The notes under the pieces: generated by a model
Told to the model about the DNA's origin: nothing
What the model saw: the letters and a program-made list of their open reading frames with translations, nothing else
Databases searched by the model: none
Made by a program: the position numbers and the translations under genes
Assembly (NCBI GenBank): GCA_936450465.1
Contig: OW388296.1
Coordinates: 10,537,867-10,601,866, forward strand
From: Gibbula magus
Lineage: Eukaryota; Mollusca; Gastropoda; Trochida; Trochidae
Length of the DNA stretch: 64,000 bases
Direction: 5' to 3'
Shown: in pieces, positions 37,426-49,930 of the stretch
How the letters are laid out: each line of letters begins with the position of its first letter
Position numbering within the stretch: the stretch's first letter is position 1

Positions 37426-37615
37426 CTCTCTGCATCCCATCTCTCTTGGTTAGGCTGACCATGGGAACAATTTGTATCAAGCTTGCCATGATGAGTGATG
37501 AATATGTTGATTCGAGAAGTCCACTTTGACATCAAGAGCTGTGGCACTGTCACATGTGGTTCGAGATGGATTTGATTCAGCTGCTCAAAGCAGCAGTCTT
37601 TCTTCTTTCGTATAC
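37426..37615 (-). CDS. Internal coding exon of the same gene
   Basis: The exon is 190 bp, with an acceptor (TTTTGTCAAAAG) and a good donor (GAGAG|GTAAAT). The translation includes IRKKKDCCFEQLNQIHLEPH, then VTVPQLLMSKWTSRINIFIT and HHGKLDTNCSHGQPNQERWD. It enters in phase 1 (G + GT = Gly) and leaves in phase 2 (AG + A = Arg), matching the exons on both sides. Composition is balanced and clearly unlike the AT-rich intron around it. Three cysteines and two adjacent histidines are notable. I do not recognise a family, so no function is assigned. Confidence 0.7.
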
Positions 37616-37679
37616 CTTTTGACAAAATATTTTAATATTATTCAACGATGAAGAAGTGTAAGATTTAAAAAATATAGCC

Positions 37680-40280
37680 ATTGCCTCTGTAGCTCATCAG
37701 TATTTGAATGATTTATTATCTTAGATTGCATATCTCGAGCCATTGGCTCTGTCAACCTTTTGCATGATTTGTAGGTCTAATGAGAAATACTCTGAGTGTT
37801 TAGGCACTGCAACATCAGTCACATCACTTGAAGTTCCTTCGAGCGGATATTTTAATGTAAACACATTAAAATGACCCCTCCATAGACAATGGACTTGCGT
37901 GGCTTAACCGAACCATGTACACTCATTTTAGAACTCTTTTTATTGATTCAGGAGTATTACTTAGGTATTTATTTATTTAGGGGTGAAACGGTTCACAAGT
38001 ATAGTTGGTGAACTGCTATATTTTGAGATTTGTGAGTTTTCGGTAGATACCGAATACGTAATTTAATTAAACAATTATCTTTATTAACTCAAATACAATG
38101 CAAAATTTCTGAAAGTCAAGGGTTCATTGGTTTGAGACAAACATTCTTGACTCAAATATCATGACTGACAAGTCATCCAAGGTTTAAAAAACAACTTGAT
38201 AATTTTGTTCGTAAAAGGTTGTACCACTAAGTAGATAACTACTGCAAGCTTTTAAAATGTACAGACAGAATACTGTGTACTAATTTGATTTACATCTGAG
38301 TGACAGGAAGTTCTGTATATCATGTGATTGTTCAACAAATCAGTCTTTGAGTTTCAGTTTTATTTGTTTTGTTGTAACATTATTACAACATTTATTTATG
38401 TTATCCAATATCCATTTGAGAAATTAAAAATTTTATTGTAAGTTTCAATTTTACAATTTTAAAAACATTTCCATACCCTATACACCTGTTTTCAGGAAAA
38501 AACATTTGATGTGTTGTGGTTTTAGTTTATATATTAAATTACATTCATGGTTGGAATCCCAGTGGATACACCAAAAATAGAACCATGGCCTCTGTAGCTC
38601 ATCAGGAGATAATAAGTGAGGTATGTTATGGAGTGGGCTTCATAGCAATTGTCAGATAATGGAATATAGTAATAAGAATTGAGTGAAACGATTAAAGCAA
38701 TTCAAACATATTTTTTTAACCATAACTGTGCCAATCTGCTATATATGTGTTGAAAGAGCAACAAAAAGTTTTACAGAAACATGTTATTTGTCATAAAATG
38801 TTAGTATGACAATATATGCATGGATAATAAATGCCAAAGATATTTTTCATGTAAAATATGTGCAATTGTTTTGTAGCTTGGAAATAAATTGCTGGTTTCA
38901 AATGAATAATAACGTTGTGGAGAGGTAATACTACTTTTTAATACCATACACACAAATTATGAATATACAATTCTTTGCATACAATTCACCACTGTCTGCT
39001 ATCGCGATAGATAATGACCTGGGGCTGTAGAAGGAAAAGGAAAATACCTTTTTAGGTCATGATTCCTGCGAATTATAAGACATTGCCAAGTCATCAAATT
39101 TTTGTTTTACATTAAAATTGGTAATACTATTAATCCACACAATAAATATTATAGACCTTTGCATTCTATTGTTTTAATTCTTAATTGTAATCTGGAAACA
39201 TCAACATTTATTACATATATAATGAACAGGAGCCTCAGTTTTTGAAAATCCCATTTCTCATAGGCTCCATTTCAATACTTTCTTGGAAAGCAGTCTCGAA
39301 CACAGTCTGTAAAACTACACAGAAGTTTGAAGTAACCTAAAACCTCTGTGATACTATCAGTTTTCATCCTTCTGCCAGGGAGGTGTCACCCCCAGGTCAA
39401 CACAATGCAATTACATAACATGCAGACACAGACAGTAAAATTTATATTTTAGATTTTGTTTTCTCTACAATTAATTATTGTTTCTGTACTGGAGAAGAAG
39501 ATGAAAATAGGTGTGATGTCACAATCACATGTAGATGCTTCTTATAGTCCTATGTTATTGTTTCATCACCAGTCATATTCAGTTCACATATCTCATGTAA
39601 AATAACAAAATTTTAATTCTTCTTCAAATTATTCCTTTGTTTCCTGTCACAATATTTAGTTCAAAGGGTATTCAGTAGTTCTCATTTCAAATAGATTCAC
39701 ATCAAACATGTCCATAATGTAGATAAATTAACTGCAAAGTTAATAGAAACTAAATTAGTTAATAGTTATACAGTATAAACTATGATATAAATATCATATG
39801 GTATACCAAATTGACTCATACTGGAAATTCTCATTAATTAATTACACAATATCATGAGATACTCAAAAATTCCATTATTTACTCTTAAATTTCAAAGAAC
39901 ATAATATTAAATTTAATAAAACATTCTGTATTAAGTTTTTGAAATACTTTTAGACTAGTGTACCTTTATCAGCAATTCAATTGCAAAATACAAATAATTA
40001 CTCATATGTTAAATATGTGAAATGTTACTCTAGCTATAGGTGAAATGTGACATATAATTTTTGTTAGACCGCCAATTTTTAGTTTTTAATTCTCAACATC
40101 TCTTTTTCATCAAACATATTATATTCTCAAAGCACATGTTAGAACTCTCACATCAGAAAGTTGAAATGACTAACTCTCAGGTCCTTTCTTTGGGATTACC
40201 TCCCTTACCTACTTACTGGCTGAAGAACTCATAAAATCTCAGAATAAATTATGATGGTCTAAACTACAATAGGCTTTTAG
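37680..40280. other. Intron of minus-strand gene, no exon seen
   Basis: AT-rich sequence with scattered starts of the GTAGCTCATCAG repeat family (about 37,690 and 38,590). No open frame of note and no further exon found. Confidence 0.45.
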
Positions 40281-40720
40281 GTTGTAAACATCACTACATT
40301 GTTACCCATATTTGGGGTCACAGGCTCACCAAATCTACAATTTAAAATCTCTTATAGCCAAGGAGTATGTACATAAAATTTCAGCTCTCAAGAGGTAATT
40401 ATTGGGACTGGAGAAGAAGATGAAAATAGATTTTTAGGTCATGACCTCTGTGACCCATATTTGGGTTCTCCTTTTACATTTTTAAGGTCATGACCTCTGT
40501 GACCCATATTTGGGGTCACATGGTCACCAAATCTACAATTTAGAATTTCTTCAGCCAAGGAGTATGTACATCATATTTCAGCTCTCTAGAGTCATTGGTT
40601 CTAGAGAAGAAGTTGAAAAAATGAAATGACGCCATAAGCCCATGTGTAACCTGGGTCTCATACTGTGTTGTGCCCCTGGGCAAGGCACTTCATCAACAAT
40701 GTACTCATTCCACCAGACTG
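40280..40720. mobile_element. Pearl-type element remnant
   Basis: Core units with GACCCATATTTGGGGTCACA, CACCAAATCTACAATTTA and GCCAAGGAGTATGTACAT, followed by ATGACGCCATAAGCCCA, lie in the intron. Confidence 0.55.
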
Positions 40721-41109
40721 TTTAAATGGGTACAAGGACATAGGAAGTATTCAGGCCTCAAAGTGAATTTTTTTTAAGGAGCAGACATACTCTTGACATA
40801 AAAGAAAATTGCAAGCAGTGAATAAATAAGATTGCTAAAAGTACCTATATATGAATGAATATAAGCAAACAAACTGTAAGCTAGCTAATATTCAATACCA
40901 TTTTGTAGCAATAATGATGGATAATGGTTATAATTGGTGAAGAAACAGTTTATTTCAGGGGACCTAAAATTTTGTAAAGGAGCAAGTGTGCTCCTAACTC
41001 AAAATTACAGGTTATCTTAAAGTTTAAATTTTATTTTTAAATTACAAACTGAATCAAAAGTTGAAGCAAACACAGCTCACATACCCCAGCTTCCAAATAT
41101 AGTTTGACA

Positions 41110-42085
41110 AAATTAACAAGAGTCATCAGAAGATGACATATCCCACCGGTTCCACAAAATTTGTAAAACACATCTTTTACAGATACTTGTGTAACTACTA
41201 CCGTACTTCAGTTAGTGGGTATTACAGATGCTGAGTTTCAGGCATGTTAAGGGTTTTAGACTTCTGCTCCAGAAGCAGACAAAATCAACAACAACCAACA
41301 TCCCTCTCATGTTTCTATGGAAACAGAACAAAATTAATTTTTCAGAAAAAATCTGAAAATATCAAAAGGCACCACTTCAGTCAATGGGTAATACACATGC
41401 AAAGTTTCAGGAAGATATGATGAACGGTTTTGAAGCTGTGCTCCGGAAACGAACCTGTCTCTGAACAAAGTCCAACTTCAACATGTTTCTATGGAAACGA
41501 AACAAAAAAAATTTATCAGAAATCTGAAAATATCAAAAGGCACCACTTCAGTTAGTGGGTAATACACATGCAAAGTTTCAGGAAGATATGATGAACGGTT
41601 TTGGAGCTGTGCTCCGGACACGAACCTGTCTCTGAACAAAGTCCAACTTCAACATGTTTCTATGGAAACGAAAAAAAATAAAATTTTCAGAAATCTGAAC
41701 ATATCAAAAGGCACCACTTCAGTTAGTGGGTAATACACATGCAAAGTTTCAGGAAGATATGATGAATGGTTTTTTAGTTCTGCTCCGGAAACGAACATGT
41801 CTCTGAACAAAGTCCAACTTCAACATGTTTCTATGGAAACGAAAAAAAATAAAATTTTCAGAAATCTGAAAATATCAAAAGGCACCACTTCAGTTAGTGG
41901 GTAATACACATGCAAAGTTTCAGAAAGATATCATGAATGGTTTTCGAGTTCTGCTCCGGAAACGAAATGATTACGGACGGACGGACAGACGGACGGACGG
42001 ACGGACAGACGGACGGACGGACGGACGGACGGACAGACGGACGGGGCGATGACTATATCCCACGGTATTACATACCGGTGGGATA
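41110..42085. mobile_element. Pearl-like element with long GGAC microsatellite
   Basis: Starts near GAAGATGACATATCCCACCG. About five cores of ~165-190 bp contain GGCACCACTTCAG, GTGGGTAATACACATGCAAA and CAACATGTTTCTATGGAAAC. A ~65-bp (GGAC/GGACA)n run lies at about 41,973-42,043, and the element ends in a CCGGTGGGATAA hairpin that mirrors the start. Confidence 0.8.
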
Positions 42086-42087
42086 AA

Positions 42088-42965
42088 AATAGAGACACTC
42101 GCTCTGTAGCTCATCAGGCCTTATACATTAACTAAATCAAAATGTCAACTTCCAAGGTCAGAGGTACAAATAGGAAACACTTTAAATGGAGAAAATGAAA
42201 TAGGTCCTTACCCCTCTGACCTATCTCTGAGGCCAGATATAAAATCACCATCAAATAAAGACACACTTGAACATTTAATTCATCACTGTTGTTTAATTAC
42301 CTCCCTTTTAAGAGCACATAAAATCTCAAGATGAAAATAGCTTTTCAGGTCATGACCTCTATGACCCAATTTGGGGTCACAGTGTCACGGAATCCCCTTT
42401 GGCCAAGGAGTCTGCACACAACTTTTCAGTTCTCTATACCTTTTGGAACAGGAGAAGAAGATGAAAATAGGTTTTTAAGGTTGTGACCCCTGTGACCCCA
42501 TTTGAGGTCACAGGGTCACGAAATCTACAATTAAGAATACCCATTAGCCAAGGAGTCTGCAAACAACTTTTCAGCTTTCTTGACCTTTTGGAACTAGAAA
42601 AGAAGATGAAAATAGGTTTTTGGAGCTGTGACAGCTGTGACCCCAATTGAGGTCACAGGGTCACGAAATCTACAATTCAGAATCCCCATTATCCAAGGAG
42701 TCTTCACGCAATTTTTCAGCTCTCTATACCTTTTGGAACTGGAGAGGAAGATAAAAATAGGTTTTTAAGGTTGTGACCCCTGTGACCCTATTTGGGGTCA
42801 CGGGGTCACCAAATCTACAATTTAGAATCCCCCTTGGCCATGGAATGCACATAAAATTTCAGCTGTGAAGTCATTGGTTCTGGAGAAGAAGCCGAAAAAG
42901 TGAAAAGTTTACGGACGCCATGCCATGCCATAAGCCCATCGGGCCTTTCAGGCCTGATGAGCTAA
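42088..42965. mobile_element. Pearl-type element with matching ends
   Basis: The left end CTGTAGCTCATCAGGCC and the right end GGCCTGATGAGCTAAAAATT are short inverted repeats. Four core units of about 150 bp lie between them, each with TGTGACCCC, GGTCACGAAATCTACAATT and GCCAAGGAGTCTGC. The microsatellite is reduced to a single ACGGACGCC before ATGCCATGCCATAAGCCC. Confidence 0.75.
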
Positions 42966-43570
42966 AAATTGAAAATTTGAGAATAAAATAATTAGAAAAA
43001 AACATGCTTAGGCATTGGGGAAGGTAGGAGCCATGAGCTATATTTTGCACATTGGAAGAAAAAATGACTCATTCAAATTTGAAATTTTACTATTGCCAAA
43101 TAGGAGAATGGCCCAATTAAAATTGAGAAAATTACTCAAAGCTCTTTAAATGACCCAATGTCAAAGGTCTTTCCCAATCCTTGCATGCTACAGTGGTTTT
43201 AACCCTTTCACCCCTACACACCTAAAAACTACAAAATTAGGCAAGTAAACGTATAAGCATTCAGGTTTCTTAGTGGTGAAAAGGTTAAATACCTAATAAG
43301 CCACAGAGCCACTACTATAACGTATTACATATTAATCTTCCAGAGCTTAGTTCAATGTCCAGGGGTAGAAATTAAATTGAAACACATGGTAGTCTGCAGG
43401 GTTGAGTTCTTATTTTGACTACTACTGCTGCCCAGCTAAAGTTGCATCAATCCATATTGATAAAGTCGACTCCGTATTGATAAATCTAAACTTCTGTGTT
43501 TGAAAGACACACTTTTTTCCATTCAATTACTTGTTAACACTAGTTGAGCGTTTGTGGGACACCGCAAATG
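42966..43570. other. Intronic, no feature seen
   Basis: AT-rich intron sequence. No exon or repeat boundary recognised. Confidence 0.4.
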
Positions 43571-44695
43571 CAGAGCAGCTCCGAAACTTTGGGTCTCTCC
43601 TTTCCCTGTTCCGCCTTCTCCTCAGCATAAATAAAATGGGAATTTTTTTGGACAAAAAATTGTTCATTATTCAAGTTATTCTAACAAGTTGAATCATCAC
43701 TGGGGTCACTTTTCACAAGTTTGTTCTTAAAACCTATTTCTGATTTCAAAATTGGATCAAAGGATTAACATGGCCTTAACCAATATCTCATGACCTTGAC
43801 CTTTGACCTTCAAGGTCACACCATCAATGATTACTTTTCATTGTGTATAACCATCATGCAATGACTCAAAGTGTTCATTGTTAACATAAGGCATTCACAA
43901 TAGCAAAAATAGCAAAAAGTTGTGACCTTGCTGTGACCTTGACCTTTGACAGATTTTAGCGAAAACGTTTTCAAATCTTGGTCTTTCTCCGTAGCTGATA
44001 TATATCAAATAAGAGCCTGACAGCACAAAATTTGTTAAAGTTATCATGTTTACAAGGATTATTGTAGTGATTTAAGAACTCATGACCTTGACCTTTGACA
44101 TTGAATGTGAGCATGTCAAAATAATTCCCCAGATGTACAAGAAAGAAGCTATATATATGAGGTGTTGATACCTTCATGGAAAAAAGTTATTTAGTGTTTC
44201 CAGAACTGGTGACCTTGACTCTATCTCGTGACCTTGACCTTTAAAATTCAAGGTCCCACAATCAGTGATCACTGTTCATTGTGTATCAAAATCATGTAAT
44301 GATTCAAAGTGTTACTAGTTGAAATAAGACATTTTCGCAAAAGCATGCTTAAGTTGTGACCTCGCTATGACCTTGAACATTGACGGATGTTAGCGAAAAC
44401 CTTTTCAAATCTTGGCCTTTCTCCATAGTTGATATACAACAAATAAGAGCACAAATATTTTTTAAGTTATCATGTTTACAAGGATTTTTTTAGCGATTTC
44501 AGAACTCGTGACCTTGACCTTTGATCTTGAATGCGAACATGTCAAAAAAATTCCCCAGGGGCATAAGTAAGAAGTTTTGTAAATGAGTTCTCAAAACCTT
44601 CTAGGAAAAAAGTTATAGCGAATACAAAACGCGGCGGCGGAAACTTCACAAAAACTGATAGCAGCTCCGACTAAGTCGGAGCTGCTAATGATTGT
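43570..44695. mobile_element. GACCTTGACC-type repeat element
   Basis: Two to three ~500-bp units rich in GACCTTGACCTTTGAC, with CATGTTTACAAGGATT and GCGAAAAC landmarks, run from about 43,730. The element ends in a hairpin, AGCAGCTCCGACTAAGTCGG (~44,665-44,690). A start near 43,573 (GCAGCTCCGAAACTTT) would give matching ends. This repeat style is common in molluscs. Confidence 0.6.
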
Positions 44696-44759
44696 CTCTT
44701 GCTATGATTGAGTATTTCAAAGGCAGGGGTATAAAACTAACCTCAAACATAAAGTAGTC

Positions 44760-45195
44760 TGCAGGGCTAGTCGTTCAGATTTTTACTAGCCCAATAGGAG
44801 TATCACTAGTAACCAGTATCTGCGAGTAATCTAACAGTTATAGAATTTTAAGTTTGAACTACAAAGGCAAATATTTTCCCCACTTAAATCATTCACATCT
44901 GATGTACCCATAGTTGCTGATAAAGACAAGAATCTCTACTCATACTTTGTGTCTTCCTTAATGATTCAGGAATATTTAGAGGCCCACAGGGCTAGCAGAA
45001 GCTAGTATTTGCTAGCATGACATCATTTTTATTTGACTCGGGCCGAAGGACTACGGTAATGTTAATTTCTAGCCCTGAATGTGATTCAGAAATTGTTCTG
45101 GCCCACAGGGCTAGAAGTATCCAAATTTTGATAGCCAAAGGTATTTTTTTACTAGCCTCGGGCTGAAGGACTAGTGTTTCTAGCCCTGATGTCAG
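44760..45195. repeat. CTAGCCCTG-type short repeats
   Basis: Two ~105-bp direct units (about 44,985-45,080 and 45,100-45,190) share GCCCACAGGGCTAG, CTCGGGC(C/T)GAAGGACTA and TTCTAGCCCTGA. A weaker third copy precedes them at ~44,765. Confidence 0.65.
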
Positions 45196-45349
45196 TTACA
45201 ATGTAGATTGTCAATTGACCACAAATTCTACACACAAGATTCTAGCTTATACGAATGTAAATTCTGGAGAGTGATGAGCTAGAAATGAGGACATATATTG
45301 GCTTTATCAGATCAATAATATTAAACAGACTACAGTAATATAAACATAC

Positions 45350-45525
45350 TTGAGCATGTCAGGACTGGTACAATCTGTCATCATCCCTCTGATAAGCGTC
45401 GTCTCACAACACTGTTGTAGGGGTCAACATGAGTCTGTCTGTATTGTCCTTGTTATTCTGACCACTGGAACCGTTTGCACCCATCTAGTTTATACCTGGG
45501 CCTGCAGGTACTGCAACTAAAAATA
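45350..45525 (-). other. GC-richer block in intron, possible exon
   Basis: This block stands out from the AT-rich intron. On the minus strand it has acceptor-like TTTAGTTGCAG and donor-like CCAG|GTATAA and TT|GTGAGA motifs. No frame runs through it, so it may be a micro-exon (15 nt between the first two signals, phase-compatible), an untranslated exon or a repeat. Evidence is weak. Confidence 0.2.
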
Positions 45526-45599
45526 CACATATTGTATATTATTAGTTTCAGATTTTTTACAAAATGTTCATTCTCTCAAAGAAATCTAGAATTATGTTT

Positions 45600-46010
45600 T
45601 TAACTAGAAATATGTGCATGTGATGCACTGTGATGTCCCCCGCTCCAACTTTCAATCCAACTAAGTCATATTACCCTTATTTTTCACTTATGCTAAGCAC
45701 TAAGTTCAATACTGCATTAATAACGAGAAATAAAAACTAGAAAGTGTTTTTACCCGTAAAAACAGATGTCTCCCCCTTCCTCAAATGCTCGAAACCTCTA
45801 AACAATACTATCATAAAGCACCATTAATGTTCTCTGTATAATTCAACTTGAATAAATAACCTATCAACTCCACATTAATAAAAAAAAATTAAATTATCTC
45901 TAACCCCCAAAAGGCACATCTACACGATATGGAGAGACAGTATACCAAGTTTGGTGATGATTGGTCACACAGTTTTAGAGATCTGCTCCGGAAACGAATA
46001 CACCCTTGAA
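45600..46010. repeat. Truncated pearl-like repeat
   Basis: GATGTCCCCCGCTCC at the start, then TTTGGTGATGATTGGTCACA and GAGATCTGCTCCGGAAACGA, match the style of the elements at 41-42 kb, but there is no microsatellite and no end. Confidence 0.4.
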
Positions 46011-46432
46011 AAAGACTAAGTCCAAATCGATGAGATGCCCATTTAGCAAATGCCTCAATCAGATTTCTTGGAATATTCTAATTATGAAAGAATGCTATAT
46101 TTATACTAATTACTTAAATCATAGATATTCTTTACAAGTCAAGGTATATGAAGATTACCCTTCACACATCTACCCTTATGCCTTGATATATTGACATATC
46201 ATTATTCTATTAGAATTTACAAATAATACAATTTATGACATTTTATGATTTCTTAATTGTTGTTAATTGACTTCCAAAATGTTTGCAAATCAAATATTTT
46301 AAAACTTATTTCAGAATTTCACTGCACGCAATTAATTTATGAATTGACACATTCAACAAATGAAGTCTGAATACATGAAACCTGGCATTGGAAATGATGT
46401 CGTTGACTCAATGCGGGCTCTCTGAGTCTCAC

Positions 46433-46540
46433 CTCTCCCAGTAACGCTGGCAGGCAGGTGGAAACTTGTCAACTCAAGATTCGTTTCCCCTGGTCCTATG
46501 GCGCCGTCCTGCGATGACCTTCGACAGTGTCGTTTATTAC
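46433..46540 (-). CDS. Internal coding exon of the same gene
   Basis: A 108-bp exon bounded by an acceptor (TTTGTTCCAG) and a consensus donor (GAGAG|GTGAGA), with phase 1 at both ends. It encodes about 36 residues, including RHCRRSSQDGAIGPGETNLE followed by LTSFHLPASVTGR. Joined to the exon at 37,615 it gives a continuous frame with a glycine at the junction. GC content is well above the flanking intron. The upstream partner exon is uncertain. The family is not recognised. Confidence 0.6.
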
Positions 46541-46685
46541 CTGGAACAAATATTGAATTGACATAAGTATTTGATAACATGGGATCCTATAGGAAAACAT
46601 ATTGTTGCAATACTTTTGGTACGTCACTGTAATGTACTTTTAGCTCTACGTATGGGACAGTAGATAATCGCCAATTATAAAAAAT

Positions 46686-48112
46686 AGAGCCATGGTCTCT
46701 GTAGCTCATCAGTACTTGAATGATTTATTATTTAAGATTGAAGATCTGAATAAATAGAACCATTTGCTCTGTTATCCTTTTGCATGCTTCATAGTTTTAA
46801 GTATTTTATCATACAAACCAAGGGTCACAAAATGTGATGACTATTTGCTAAGTAAGACAAACAGACCAGGTACTAACTGCTAATTCAATAAAATTTATTT
46901 TATATTTTTTAATTTAATACTTACTCTGCCAGATAGGAGGTTCATTCAATTATTAAATGCAGTCAACATGCTGTTAAAAGAAGGCTCAGACAAAGTAACT
47001 TAAAAGCATAAACATGCAAACCATTAATTTCAAAACAGAAAAAAAGAACATCTTTCTATGAAACAAACACTAGCTTGCAGCTAAAAATGCACCCAGTCAA
47101 CATCCCCGCCCTCACCCACCCGACCCCAATCAACCCCATCCCACACCCTCTATCCCCCCAACCCCTAACCCACACCAGCTTACTGTAACCCAATACCCCA
47201 TATCACTGTTCCTCTTGTATCTAATTATAGCATTATGCAATCCTATGTACAACACTGACTAAACCAACTAAGGTAAGTAAAAGAATCCTGAATTTAAAAT
47301 AGCTCTGACGTTTTTAATTTAAGAGGTAAAAGTATGAAACTTTCAAGTCTTGGTCTCCTTCATACAAAGATGAGATTTGCCACATTTTAGGTTCTTAACA
47401 TTATTAGTTCCTGGAGTGAAATTAAAGGAGTTTAAAAACAACCTTCAACGCCCATATTTGAGGAGGCATTTTTTCCAAATGAACAAACTAAGTTGTCCAC
47501 ATCTACATGTTTATAAAGATGCTTTTCTGAAAATTGTAACTTTCTGTATCAAATGGTTTTTTAGGAGAAGTTGTTTAAAGAGTCTAGGGTGGACCCCCCT
47601 GGCACGCCCATATTTGACAGGGGGTCAGGTCGGATTATTTGGGGCCACAGGTCACCAAATCTACAATTTAGAATCTCCATTGGCTTCAGAGTCTGGACAC
47701 AATAATACAGCCTTCTAAATCAATAAAATGTTTTCTTTACGGAGAAGAAGACGAAAATAGATTTTTCGGTCATGGCCTGTGAGGCCCTTATTTGGGGCCA
47801 CAGGGTCACCAATACTACAATTTAGAATCTCCATTGGCTAAAGACTATGCACACAATATCTCAGCCTTCTAAGTATTTTTGTTCTTAAGAAGAAGATGAA
47901 AATAGGACTTTAAGTCATGGCCTGTAAGGCCCTTATTTGGGGCCACAGGGTCATCAAATCTACAATTTAGAATCTCCATTGGCTAAAGACTATGCACACA
48001 ATATTAGAGCCTTCTAGGTCTATTTGTTCTGGAGAAGAAGATGAAAACAGGTTTTTGCCATGCCATGCCATAATTAAGCCCACCGGGCCTTTCAGGCCTG
48101 ATGAGCTAAAAA
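46686..48112. mobile_element. Pearl-type element(s), GTAGCTCATCAG family
   Basis: Starts CATGGTCTCTGTAGCTCATC and ends GGCCTTTCAGGCCTGATGAG, the same ends as 42088-42965. Three core units (~47,620-48,050) carry GGGGCCACAGG, CAAATCTACAATTTAGAATC and CTCCATTGGCT. The left part includes a C-rich, CCCACCC-like stretch near 47,100-47,180. A plus frame at 47377-47718 runs into the cores and is not a gene. Confidence 0.6.
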
Positions 48113-48900
48113 TTGTCCATGGCGAAAAAAAAATTAGGTGAACCGAAATAATTCTGTCACAATTATTTTACAGCAGATAATTGAAAAGAAAATTTTACTT
48201 GAGAAATAAAACAGTATTGAAAATTAAACTAGATTCTAGTTATTTTCAAGTATAGGCCTATCTATTTTTTAACAATGAACTATTAAACATATTCATGAAT
48301 GTCATGCATACGTGTATAGGCTTCTGCACAATGCTGTCGGGTAAAGCTACGCACCTTAGAGATAACTGACCTGTAAAAACATGTCAAAAATCTATCTCAA
48401 GATGAAGGTTTGGGCTTTTATTAATCCCATTAATGTAGAAATTTTAAGTAGACTTGTTAAATACATTGACACTGAAAGTAATCAGATGACTATACCCCCC
48501 TATTTCCATAGGTCAACAATTAAGTGTAGGCTAAAGATTTATACGCAGTCAGAGTTTGATTATATCATACACATGGCAGTAGAGCAGAGATATTTTGGTT
48601 TCCTATGACATTTGGTATTGGATAGAGCAAAATGTTTTATAATGTCTTATTTGTTGCAATTTATTTAAATTTTCAGTAATTACTAATTTGTCACTGTTTT
48701 GGTCAATCAACATCATTCTAACAAACAATAATTGAAGTCAATACAGTCTCTACATTTGTTTATGTTCTATTTTTTGCCAGTGCGACTGCGTATATCTTTA
48801 CTGTACCCTCCGCGTATCTTTACCCGACACAACTGTACATCAAAATATACGTCACCTATCATCCAAGTGCAATCCCAATGGCATGATCCTCTCTTGTCTT
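48113..48900. other. Intronic or promoter-proximal, no gene seen
   Basis: A plus frame of 75 codons (48381-48608) has fairly protein-like composition but no splice context or recognised family. The segment near 48,780-48,840 is richer in CpG. Confidence 0.4.
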
Positions 48901-49260
48901 GATCAAACTTTTGACTCAAGTGGAGCAAGTCGGTCTGTCGCTGTCAGCTGAATTTCTTTGCTGACCAGTGGAATGTCGGGCATCCTTGAATAGCTTTGGG
49001 CTGGCATTCTGGTAGATCTACAACCGAAAGTCTGGATTCCTCTCGCACTTGGCTTGTTGCGTCAGTGAAATGACTCGATGATGTGACGTCATTGTCGGAA
49101 ATAGCCGAAGTAGATCGGACAAATTCATTTGTTTGGACAAGCTGTAAGTGGTAACACAGTGCAGCAGACAACAAAGGGACGGTCTTCGACGCTACATTGA
49201 TAGTCGAAGGGAGACAAATCAAACAGCTGACGTCTGTGGCAGAAGTGCAAGTGCACCCTG
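48900..49260 (-). other. CpG-rich block, probable 5' end of the gene
   Basis: All three minus frames are open over long stretches here, and CpG is far more frequent than nearby. One frame (49222-48944) runs 92 codons without an ATG. Another contains MPDIPLVSKEIQLTATDRLA (from an ATG at 48983) and ends at 48903. A strong acceptor-like TTACCACTTACAG lies at about 49,145. The position upstream of the exon at 46,540 suggests a first exon and promoter, but no donor with the required phase 1 was found, so the start cannot be fixed. Confidence 0.35.
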
Positions 49261-49699
49261 ACAGATCATTTTAGTAGATAAAATAACTAATTTCTATCAC
49301 TTTGTTACCTTTTATGACCGAAGTTTATTTATTAAATATGATTGACAAAATTAACCTCAATGTTTGAGACCTCAGGTTATGATCAATAATGACAATATTA
49401 AATAATTCCAGATAATCAAAAACAAAATTAGGTCAAAGAATATGTCAGATACCCCAAAATATTATGTAATCTGTGTATATAAAATATTGGCCGGGACATA
49501 GGCCTATTTTAAATTGTGTAAATATTTATTGCATACAGTATATTTTTTAAATTTACACATTTTCCGATCACATTTTTTTTTCTTATAGAAATATTTAAAT
49601 CAATATTTATGAAACGTTAAGTTTAATTCCTTTGACATAAAACATTTGACATAATTGAACTGAATTATGTTATTGTCTGACATTTTAATCATTTTAATA
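49261..49699. other. Non-coding, no feature seen
   Basis: AT-rich sequence between the putative gene 5' end and the right ACGT tract. Confidence 0.45.
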
Positions 49700-49930
49700 T
49701 TAAGCAGGCTTTACGCACACAGGGACACACGCACGTACGTATGCATACGCAAGTACGTACGAAAGCGTACGCAAGAACGCAATTGCACGCACGTAGGTCC
49801 TAATCTGCTGACGTATGCACATACGCACGCACTAACTTACGAATGCGTATCCATGCGTACGCACATACACAGGCCTATGCGTAAGCACGTACATAATCGT
49901 ACGCACGTAATCCTGTTACATATGTAGGCT
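49700..49930. repeat. Alternating ACGT-rich tract, right
   Basis: ACGTACGTATGCATACGCAA and similar runs abut the right satellite array. It shares CACAGGGACACA and CACGTACG phrases with the left tract (near 32,047-32,065), there in the same, not inverted, orientation. It is about half the length of the left tract. Confidence 0.8.

Noticed and set aside
43555..43640. Arginine-rich short minus frame
   Set aside because: It coincides with the probable end of a GACCTTGACC-type repeat element and has no splice signals in register.
47377..47718. 113-codon plus frame
   Set aside because: Its second half is the pearl core repeat, so coding is unlikely.
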